Position numbers and translations under genes: made by a program
The notes under the pieces: model-generated
Told to the model about the DNA's origin: nothing
What the model saw: the letters and a program-made list of their open reading frames with translations, nothing else
Database searches by the model: none
From: Ostrinia nubilalis
Lineage: Eukaryota; Arthropoda; Insecta; Lepidoptera; Crambidae
Reading direction: 5' to 3'
Assembly: GCF_963855985.1 (NCBI RefSeq)
Contig: NC_087095.1
Location: forward strand, 4,040,001-4,104,000
DNA length: 64,000 bases
Part shown: piece after piece, positions 44,801-56,800 of the stretch
Numbering within the stretch: position 1 is the stretch's first letter
Layout of the letters: each line of letters begins with the position of its first letter

Positions 44801-47800
44801 AACCAGTTTCGAATTTATCACCTTAATAATTAATGAAATGTTACATCCCCCAACAGCTACTAGACGCAAAGAAGAAGAAATCCTCAAACGCCTCCACGTT
44901 CAAAGGCAACGAGTTCAAACGCGAGAAGTCGGGCAAGTCCACGACCAGCACGAAGTCTTCCACCACCATCAAGCAGCCATCTTCAGAAAGCGCGAGGAAG
45001 CAAGACAGCAAGAACCTAAGCGGGGAGGCCGCGCACTTAGCGGAACAAGTAAGTGAGGCACGTGAATGTAATTACTGAGTTTAGCATCTCCCATACTAGC
45101 GCGGCCTGTGGCAATGAGTTCAAACGCAAGAAGTTTGCCAGACTAAAGTGACCAGTATAAAATCTTCCACCACCATCAAGCAGCTGTCTTCGGAAAGCGC
45201 GAGGAAGCAAGTCAGCAAGAACCTTAGCGGGGAGGCCTCACACTTAGCGGAACAAGTAAGTGAGGTACGAGTACCGAACATGCTGAAAATGTTTTCGTCA
45301 GAAATTATTCCGCTGACGCTTTGTTTAAATCCGGCTCGAAGGACCATTGCGGGTAGTGAGCCTCTTGCGGGGCAGAAAGGTGTGCGTTCACCTTTAGTTC
45401 AAATCTCGCCGCCTCTACAGTTCATCATCATACTCATCTCAGCCATAGGACGTCCACTGCTGAACATAGGCCTCCCCCAATGCTTTCCATGCTGCCCGGT
45501 TGGTAGCGGCCTGCGTCCAGCGCCTTCCTGCTACCTTTATGATGTCGTCGCTCCACCTTGTGGATGGACGTCCCACAAGGATCTACAGTTACCATCTATT
45601 TATTTCTACGTAACATTGTTCCTATAGATATTTTGAGTTGAGCCAAAATTGTCTGAGAACATCGTATTTATTTATCCATTAGTTTGTGCGTCATACCTGT
45701 TACAGTAGCTAAGCGCATAATCCAGTAGAAACCATATCAGCTTATTACATGTACTTCTCAGCGTGCCTAATTAGTCGCTAGGCTTTATCAAAAGCTCGTT
45801 TTAATACCTAACTGATAACTTACTGCCACGCATTTTTATTAAAAACGACATCAGATATTCAATCTGAAAATCGGGTTAGCTAACTGACACTTAAGAGAGA
45901 TAAAACCTTTCATTATTAGAATGTTTGAAAAGCTTTGTTTTATGCATGAATTAAAAGTGTAAAGGCAGTGAGAATGATAAATATCTCACGACCATGTTAC
46001 ACTTTTCAAGTGCACGCTCTGAACTCGAAATATTTTCTAACCGAACAGATCTTAGAAATAGGTTCAACACGAACACAACATTACTATAAAATATGTTGAC
46101 ATACCTACCAATGACTGAAGTCCGATAAGATGGACCCAAAGCACCCTTTAACACTATTATCACCTTTTAGGTCTACGACATGAAACTCCAAGAGATGCCG
46201 TCCCAAACATCGGACACTTCGTCCAAGCCCTCCAACACTAACATCGCGGAGACAGCCTCGCTTCTCAACGACAACATGTTGCGGACATGTCTCGGCTCCA
46301 ACGTCCACCTTAGCACGAGCGAAGAGCTGAACTTCCAAGGATCCAACCCGCTCCGGCCGCTAAGGGACACATTGAAGAATTCCATCAGTTTGCTGATGGA
46401 ATCCAATTCGTCGGTTACTGGGTTAGTGTCTCTTCTATTGTATAGATCAGTGGTTCTTAACCGGTGGTCTGCGGACCACTGGTGGTCCCTGGAGGCATTC
46501 CAAGTGGTCCACGAAGTGCACTTGCACATCTTGGTCAAAACCACTTTTAACTGATTTTTGCAGTCAAACTGGTTTACTTTGACCGATTATAATCATGGGG
46601 TGGTCCCTGACAAGACAGAAATTTGGTAAAATGGTCCCTCATGACTTAAAGGTTAAGAACCACTGGTATAGATCGATTCATCCACGAAGACGCGCCCCAC
46701 CATTCTTCCGCTAATATTTAAGTGTTATCGGTACACGCTAAATTATCCATGAGTGCACTCGCACACTACAATAATGACGCTCGGATTGCCCGGATCAAAC
46801 ACCCCACGCCCCACGCTTCCCTCGACCAAAAATTGGTGGGGCGCGTCTTCGTGGATGAAACAATCTATAGAATTGATTAGTTTTCTCAGGACTTTCGTGA
46901 TATATTCACTTCCATTTTGTGGAAGCAGTGGTGGTTGGTTGCATGACTTCGGGAGTATTAAAATAAGTAGAGTATGTTCTTCTTATTTAGGTTATGTTTG
47001 CCATCCGCTCGTTATAGCACAATTAAGTTGTGTTGTTTTGTATTTTTCTACTTGCGAGCTATAAGGAAAACCGACCAAATATCAATATCAATCCTAAGAA
47101 GTTATCGGTTCGTGAAAATGTAAACATTTTGTGGCTCGATTCCATTTTCAGTTTGCTAATGCTTCAACCACACCAAGCTTGCAGATCGGTATCGCTATCA
47201 AAGGCCAATGACAGGTCCAGCGACCTATGACAGTTCACGCGATCTGTCATTGGCCTTGGATCGCGCCGGCGATGGCGATCTACAAGCGTTGGTGTAGTTG
47301 AAGCTTAATTATTGCACCTAAAGTGAAACCCCAATAGCCGTGTCCACACCGGACGCATAGGCTCGCGGGCACGCTTGTCATCCTGCTCACCCTGCTCTTA
47401 AGTGAGCAGGATGACAAGCTTTGCTCACGAGCCCAGGCGCCCGTTGTGGCCGCAGCTATTAACGTAGTCATACGTCTGCTTATCGCAGGGACAGCTCGCT
47501 AGGCGGCAAAGAATCGCGGCTGTCCAACGTACGCATGGGCTGGTGCCAGGAGTGCCGGCGCGCCGTCAGCGAGCTGGAGGACACCATGCCCGGCATCGCC
47601 GCCATGGTGCCCGGCTACAGCGCCTCCATGGTGAGTGACGGCGAAGTTTCTTTTATAGGAGTTAAAAAAGTTTCAGGTTATCGAGCCCCTATTAGAGGGG
47701 GCTTTACCTATAGTGCGGTCTTGGGGGGCCCTAGCATTACTAGAAGACACTAGGTTGATGATTACACACAACTAGGTGCTACATGGCATGGGTTATACAG

Positions 47801-50800
47801 ACCGACAGTCGCCTCTGCCTAGTGCCTGGCGGGAAGTTTAAGAACTTCTCAGGGCTTTGACTTTACGAGCCACTATAGAGGTGCTGTAGGGATGAATCAA
47901 TAGATAGACTTACTCACGGTCATCTCGTTTCTGACACCTCTTTCAAGGGTTTACCTACCTTAGAAATCTAGAGGCGATGATAATTATGAATGTTTTTCTT
48001 TATTAGCTGCGTCAAGACAGTCTCAAAAGTCACAACATTGAAGAATACAGGGAACATCAAAAGCAGCAGATTGACGAGCAAGAACGATCCGTATGTCCTA
48101 TTGCAATGTTGTTGTGATAGATGTATGACATTGTCTTGTAGGTACTTGTGAATAAAATGTATGAAAAACGTAGAAAAGTTCTATAGATGTGTATTTAGGT
48201 CGAGTCTTCGATGTAGATCGGTCAATAGTTTGTCGTTACATTATTTTCCAATCACAAAGTACAGCGAAATAGTTCCAATATGAAAATTCACTGTTGCAGA
48301 TGCACGAAGTCGAACCTGGTGAGAAGGACGACACGATTTATTTCTGCACTAACTGCTTCAAGAAATATGTCATCACAGAATATAACGAGGAAGTTGTGAG
48401 TAATTTCATTGGATTTTATTTTACGCTGTATGTGATGTAGATTTTGAGATAGCTTGCACGGCTTGATTCTTTTTTTTTCAATGCATTTTCTTATAACTGA
48501 AAGATTTTGAAACCGTATACGTGGAATTCTGTCTTAATTATCGGGAACACAGACTTGTGACGCTTTGTAAAGAAGTATTTATTTAAGCAACCGATCGACG
48601 TTAATTTTGTTAACATATTTTAGTTTTCTAAGGCTGGGTTGCACCATCTTCCTTTAACTTTGACAATCGTCAAAAATCTGTCAGAATCCGTACAAAAAGC
48701 ACCGATTTATCGTCAAAGTTACGGTCAAAGTTAGGTGGTGCAACTCAGCCTTAATCTGAAACCATCAAATCAACAGTGTAAACACTCGATTTAACGACAA
48801 ACTCCTTATAACATCGAATTTGCTTGACTCTAGTTGATTTACCTACATTTCTATCCACTTGTGTCTCTCCATTTACCGTCCACTCTCTACAACGTCGAAC
48901 GATTCTCTCTCGTGTCGTTATATCGATTTTAGTGCATGTTGGTAACTGGATGTTTGGTCAGGCCTGTTCATCTCCGCGAGTTTAACTTTACATCGAAAAC
49001 AAAACACGCACGATGGCCCACCTACAGGATAAGGGAGAGTCCGCTAATTTGGACCAGTTTTTTTCAATCCCATTTTACACATAGTTTTCTTTTGTTTTTG
49101 CTAATTTCCATGGTATATAATAAAAGATACATTATTCAACTTACTATTTCATAAGTATTAATTAACATGATTGTTGTATATTTAGCACAAATCAACAAAG
49201 TACGAGTTCAGAGCTTCGGTCCAATTTAGCCAACCGGTTCGATAATTTGTACCACAGGGTTACTAAATTGGATTTCAATAAATTTCAAGCCTATAAAAAA
49301 ACTATGGCAAAATATTATACGATACATTCTTAACAAATTAGGAAACGAAGAGGAACAGTAGTTAATAACATAGACAATCGATATTGTTTTACACGTTATC
49401 ACGATTTTGAGTACAAGTTTTGTAATTCCAATTAACGTAACGCACACTTGTACCTAATCTACTTTGCCAGTCTTTTGCTTTCATTTATTGTTAGTCAAAC
49501 ATAACTACGCTATTATAACTTCAAAATATGATTTACTAAAAAAAATTTCAAAATTCTTTGGTAAAGTTCCATACAACTTGATGTGGTACAATTTAGCCGA
49601 CTAGGTGATAGTGCTTTTAAAAAATCCGTAAAAAATATGGCTTATAAATACCGAAAAATGTTTCAAATAATTGTAATCCACACTAATTTACGCTTCTAAA
49701 TAATGTATTAGAAACACCCTGTGATTAAATTTAACAAAATTACAATCTAAACATGTATTGTCAAAAGTTACTAGAAAACAATGAAAAAATACTTTTCAAA
49801 ATAAAACACACGTGTTTGTTGTCACGGCAAAAACCACATGGCCGATATTAATTGATTTTAGTTGTGTATCGCTGAGTGTTGCAATTACAGACATTCAATA
49901 AATACTTTACGAAATATGAGGGTGGTACAATTTACCCGGCGGTCCAATATACCGAACTCTCCCCTACTATTCGACAAGCCCTATAGCTTCGGCGCAGTGC
50001 CGATCACTGACGTTTGTCAACAAAATGGTGCTTGACTCTTGAGACAGGCTAAATTACACCATATTGTTAATGACATTGAGCATACATTTTTTTAAATACC
50101 TTCGCGAAGTAAAACTTCTGTACGTAGTACCACAGAATAATAATAAGTACTACGTACAGAAGTTTTACTTCGCGAAAGTATTCAAAAAAATGTATGCTCA
50201 ATGTCATTAACAATATGGTGTAATTTAGCTTGTCTCAAGAGTAAAACTTCTGTACGTAGTACCACAGAATAATAATAAGTACTACGTACAGAAGTTTTAC
50301 TTCGCGAAAGTATTTAAAAAAATGTATGCTCAATGTCATTAACAATATGGTGTAATTTAGCTTGTCTCAAGAGTCAAGCAAGTTTGTCAGAAGTTTTGTT
50401 GACAAACGTCAGTGATCGGTACTGCGCCGAAGCTATAGGGCTGACTTCGGTAAAATGATGTGACGTGAGGTGCCAATCTGCAGAAAATGGCGGAGGAAAT
50501 ACATGATTTAGCATGAATTATCATGAATAATATTAACTACTTATTTACCTCTCAGTGTCTTCAGGCAACTTAAAAAAGTACATTCTGTGTTTTTATTATT
50601 ATTTAGGCAGTTAAATACTGCACAGTATTTAGTACACCATTTTCTTTATTTTTTTCCATCATACACAAGAATACGCGTGCGTGAGTCAATGTTCGCTCGT
50701 ATGTGAGGCCTTGTCGAATAGTACTCTTGTAGGGGGCAATCGTGCGTGTTTTGTTTTCGATGTAAACTCGCGGAGATGAACAGGCCTGGTAGTACTTATT

Positions 50801-53800
50801 ATTATTCTGTGCTACAACGTCGAACGATTCTCTCTCGTGTCGTTATATCGATTTTAGTGCATGTTGGTAACTGGATGTTTGGTCAGGCCTGTTCATCTCC
50901 GCGAGTTTAACTTTACATCGAAAACAAAACACGCACGATGGCCCACCTACAGGATACTATTCGACAAGCCCTATAGCTTCGGCGCAGTGTCGATCACTGA
51001 CGTTTGTCAACAAAATGGTGCTTGACTCTTGAGACAGGCTAAATTACACCATATTGTTAATGACATTGAGCATACATTTTTTTAAATACCTTCGCGAAGT
51101 AAAACTTCTGTACGTAGTACTTATTATTATTCTGTGCTACAACGTCGAACGATTCTCTCTCGTGTCGTTATATCGATTTTAGTGCATGTTGCTAACTGGA
51201 TGTTTGGTGCAGAAGCTGTGCGACGCGGTGTCGACGGCCAGCGTGGCGGTGTCGGCGGGCGACAGCGGCGAGCCGCACGCGCACGACGCCAAGCACGCGC
51301 CGCCGCCGCCCGACCCGCCCGTGGTAAGCACTTTTTATAGAAAGAAAGAAGAAAGAAAAAATGTTTATTTGGCACCAAATTACATGCACTTCTTAAAAAC
51401 CTACACAATATTTAACTTATTCTAATACAAAACAAAAAATATATAAAATCAAAAAAAATAATTATAATTTTGGTACCAAATTGGGCTCCGCTCAGTAAAG
51501 GCAGTGACGGCGCAGAGCTCGTCACGGCGACTGGTATTCTGCGGAGTCCATTTGCAGAGGAAAAGAAGGCGCATAGCCTCAGCACACAGACAGCCGACGC
51601 ATACTTATGGGTCATTCCACAAAAATATGTCAACTCTTAGTCCGCGCCACATTTCACATGAAATATTTGTTAATATTTTATTCCAAAATTGTTAAATAAC
51701 AGCTCGCAATGTACTTTATTCATCACCCATTTATATTTTTTTAAAACTATTTTTAAAACATCTTAAATTCCTTTTGAATGACTCAAAACGTCATTCCCTA
51801 GGCATGTCCGTACTCCAAAAGTTTGTGTTTTGGGACCCACATTTATAAAAACATCAACTTTATCCTTTGTTTTAATTAACGAATAATCTATTTAAATGTA
51901 TATTACACCAAATTCTATTAATATTTTGCGGTTTCAATAAACAATAATTTGATTTTCTTTAGTTGAAAAAGAGTCTACAGTTTTTAGCGTCATTCCCTTG
52001 CCACGCACTGATTTTATAATTTTGCGCTTTAATATGTAATTAGAGTGAATGACATTTAGTTGAGTTTAAAGTACGATACGAAGTTATCCTCAGACCATAC
52101 TGGCTTTGCGGTAGCCGTTTTTCGAATTAGTGCAAACGTGCCAGTTGTTACCGAAACATGTATTAATCCAGTCACTTCGTCAGTCCCTAGTTGAGTAGCT
52201 TTATTGATTATAATAGGAAATTGTATATAATTTAATAGTATTTACGTGTGGTTTTTTGGCTATTTTCGGCACATCGTATTAAGCATCTTATAATAAAAAG
52301 TTAATCTGCATTTGTGTTAAGTTTTACTCCAAATCATCAATCCCTAGAGCGTCAGGCCCTAGCTTTAAACGGCACTTGGGACTAAATTACTAGTTAGGGA
52401 ATGATGTTTTTTATATAGTGATAGTAACAAAATAACTACATTATGTGTATTAACTTATCTATAAATGTTAAGGTTAAAAGTTTTATACTTTATTAGAAGT
52501 CATATAGGAGTAATGTAGTATGAAAAAATTTAAAATTATAATTTATCCTAAAATAAAGCATAAAGTGACTGGCCCTTTTAGACATAACATAATTAATTAA
52601 TAAACAATAATTTACACTAATAAAGTATTCAAAAGCATCTTAAAAAAGTTACGGACAAAATGACGTCGAAAATATACAGATTTTTATGGAATGACCCTTA
52701 TAGATTATGTGTGACTCAATTACACTAGGCCTTCCCGCAACTTCGCCCGCGAATAACATCAGTAGGGGGCAGAATGTTAAGTACCGGTATTCTTACTTCA
52801 GCTTTTGCAAGTTTAATAAATATTTCTTGTATTTTACACGGAAAGTAAAAACTGTTGCAGAATTTCTAATAGGTGAATATTGTTCCAGCACTTTGTTGCA
52901 GAGTAACGGAAACTACCCCGGAATATAGCTTAAAGTCTGTTCGCCGAGAGTTGATAAATATTATGAAATGTCTTGCAATAGCGACTGTCGCTTAATTATC
53001 GCATTCTGTATGGCGGGCGTCGTTTGTCACAACGCGCACTGAGTACCATGGTACGAGCCACGCAGCTGTCGTCAAGCGCCCCGGCCGGCGGGCCGCAATG
53101 TGTGAAACGGAATAGATTTATTTTACATAAGACCGAAATGACGTATGACAGTGGGTAGGGCTTTGCCCAACATTGGGATACACTATAAGCCACTTGATAA
53201 TAATGAAATACTTTTTATCCAACACATGGACGCCACGTGTTTGATCCGTATCCCCACGTATGCCCTAACCGGAATAATTCCCGTAAATTTAAAAGAGATA
53301 ATAATGATTATCTACCAACTTTTTCATTATATCGACAAAAATAATTAGCGGGCCGCAATTTATAATGAGTTTAGAACCTCGGATATTAAATTTTTTTTAT
53401 CAACTCTCGGCGAACAGACTCTAGTTTAGGTATACTACCTACCTTAATTAACATAATTGTTACTAACCAAATAATTTCATAGTACCGTTTAAGTTTCTTG
53501 TATTTAGGCTAAGTTTTTATTCAATTATCTTATGTTACTGCTGTTATTGAAATTTTTGCTCTAATGTCAAATTTCAAATACGGTTAGTCATTTAAAGAAT
53601 AAAAATTAGATATTAGAAATTAATAATGTTCAGCGAGAAAAAGAGCCAACATCCTCTTGTTTATAAATAAGTTCAATGAACAAAATATTAATTATAAGAG
53701 TTTTTAAAAACATTGCCTGTAGAAAAGAGACTTTGCTTATCTTTGGATGATCTTTCGCTTATCGTTTAAAAAACTATATTAGACTCAAGACTTTATATTA

Positions 53801-56800
53801 TTTGTTCATTTTCTTTAGTTAGAAGAATTCACACAAAAATTGAGTAAAGGCATTGAGCAAATGACGACGATTAATAATGTACGGATATTATTACAGCAAG
53901 TGTCGCCGCCCCAAAAGGACGACAAGTCCAAGCCGGCCGCCAAGAAAGCGGCAAAGAAACCGCCGCCCGCGCCCGCGCCGCGCCCGCCGCCGCGCGAGCC
54001 GGAATCCGGCTTATATCTCTACATCGACCTGCACGGGCACGCCTCCAAGAAAGGTAACCTATAGACGTGGCCGTAACTAGGGGAGCCAGCTTCCATGCTT
54101 TTTAGTGTTTTACTAAAGCCTGGTCCGTGAGCACGTAGAATCCCGTCCAATGACCCCAAGCTGCCCATCCTTGTCGCTCGCGCGTAATTATGTTGCTGTC
54201 GCGCTCGCACACTCACTGCGGGCGCGCGTCGCACAGTCGCGACAGCAATATAATTACGCGCGAGCGATAAGGATGGGTAGCTTGGGGTCATTGGACGGGA
54301 TTCTACGTGCTCACGGACCAGGCTTTAGTATGATATAGCATAGCTGGGCATTAACTCGTTAATCCGTTAATCGTTAATTAACGAAGTTAACATTTCTATT
54401 AACGGATTAACTTTTAAGTTAACTTTAAAAATTGTTAACGGACTCGTTAACTTCCGTTAAAGTATCCTAAGTCCGTTAATCGTTAATCCAGTACCTACTA
54501 TTTATCAAAAAGATACAGCAGGCACGCTGAAAAACGCGTTTTGACAAGTACGTTCGGGCTTCCAGAACTTCCAGAACCCAAAGCAACAGTTTTTGTAATC
54601 AGATCACTAACGCAACGATATATTAAAATGCATTATTTTATTTATTTACAACTGAATTTTACGACCAGAGGTGGAATTGTGTAAAGCAATCGTTATAATT
54701 TGACAGTTCATAACGTACGATTATTCTGTCAAACGCTTTGTATAACTGACTTTATCGTACGTTATGAACTGTCAAATGATTACGATTGCTTTACACAATT
54801 CCACCTCAGTTCTCAACCGATTAAGCTGTATGGTATACTTATGTAAGTAGGTACGATGACAATGCAATGTTATTGTTGACGATGGCCACCTAGAGTAGGT
54901 ACAAGTTAGCTAGATTTAAATATTATTAATTAAAATGGCTACTTATGAAACTAATTTACTATCTTATTAGATTTGCCTTTCATTTGTATGAATATGTAAC
55001 TGATGGTGCCTGAATGTAGGCTATACAGGGTCCTTCTAAACTAGCTACATTCCGTTTAATGGGGGCATCTATACGGTACACTGAACAAGTTCACCAAATT
55101 TTCAGTAGGTATGTGTTTTATAATGATTTTACAAAGTTACATTTTCTGGCAAAAATAAAAATTCATTGCGTCTTACATAATGGAACATGCTGTATTTTTT
55201 ACTCACACAACAAAGCTGTAGTGTATTCATTCTGCACAGGAACACGAGACACAACACACATAACGATCACTACCACTGCACACTTTTTTGTTGTTTACAC
55301 TCACGTCATAACAACTCACAGGCCTCACAGCAGTCGTCACAGCTGATAGCCGATTGGCTGATCAACTGATTGGGCGAGCTATCACTTCAATGTTGCAGGC
55401 CTACTCTCATATCGTTGTCTATCCTTATTATCTTATGTTGATCACAGTAAAATGGATTCACGATACCATCGAAAAATCAACCAGCAAAGGCCATGATTTT
55501 TAAGGCGCGTCTTAGTAAATTTATTTGCATTTGTGCACCTGTGCGTCATAGTTCACTTCACGAGCACTACAAAACGCACCTTCACACAAGAAAGCTAGTC
55601 AAAAACTGAATTAAATCAAAGCGCACGCGCCGACAAATGCCGACAAGCCGCACGCCTTTTGTTGACACAAAGACGCCGACGCCGCCAAAGCAAGAGCCGA
55701 AAAGTTGGCATAGGCGTACAGTCGACAAAAAATAAACTTATTTATTTATTACTAGCTTTCCGCCCGCGGCTTCGCCCGCGTGGAATTTTGTCTGTCACAG
55801 AAAAACTTTATCGCGCGCGTCCCTGTTTCAAAAACCGGGATAAAAACTATCCTATGTTTTTTCCCGGGACTCAAACTATCTCTATGCCAAATTTCATCAA
55901 AATCGGTTGCGAGGTTTAAGCGGGAAAGCGTAACAGACAGACAGACAGACAGAGTTACTTTCGCATTTATAATATTAGTTGGGATTTTATCTGCTTGCTT
56001 TCGATTTCAATTGATTCGAATCTAAATTGTGGTGTTGAGTATTTCATGGTAAAATATCCTATAACAGATAATAATTAAAAATTAATCAAACTTATTGTTT
56101 TGTGAAGGTAATTCAATGGCCTAGTCAATTTATGTAGAAACATTAAATTAGACTATTGAAGCAAATAAAACTCTTCAATTTGTTTGTATTGATATTCCAA
56201 TTATCCTAAGTCAAAGTCCATTCTTAAATTAATCGTTAATGTCATCATTTCTATTACAATAGAAAAGTAGATGAGGTAGGTAGGTACCTAATTAGTTAAA
56301 TAAAATTTCCGAATCATTTCCGTTCCAACTTGGTATTTATTTATGACCTATCTTATGTACCTATGATTTAACAATAAACACAATTTTAATTTGAATAGTA
56401 AAAAAAAGTTTGTTGCATTTCTTAATTTTATATTGGTGACTGTACATTGCGCTAGCCGGCGGCCGGCGGCACGTGTCTAATGGCGGCGACAAGTTCGTTT
56501 GCTGCGCCGCGCGCCGGCTAGTGTTGTACGATACGACACTCGAGTCTTGGAATCTTACTTATTAAAAGTTTGAAGAAAATAAAATAGCAATGAATAAGGA
56601 CTGTGTGTTTATTATTTTATTGGACCGTTTTAACTTTTTGATTAAGAAAATCGTCAGTCTTTAGATGGATACTTCTGATTCGATTATTTGCGTTTAATGC
56701 AATTTGATTGATATTACATTTGTATTGTGCGATTTATTTTATTTTCAATCAGGATATAACATACGGATGATGATATGAAATCACTCATTATTGCCTATTA

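Larger units (their letters stand above)
48888..51212. repeat. Acceptor-proximal segment of intron 12 in three copies, interleaved with a foldback element
   Basis: About 70 bases (CTACAACGTCGAACGATTC to TGGATGTTTGGT) occur at 48888-48957, 50813-50884 and 51136-51208. Only the last leads into the AG of exon 13. The first two run into an element starting CAGGCCTGTTCATCTCCGCG. That element's sequence also appears at 59845-60300 and, inverted, ending at 50788. Confidence 0.8.

Noticed and set aside
46180..46554. 124-residue single-exon protein
   Set aside because: It is exon 9 read through its donor into the hAT MITE.
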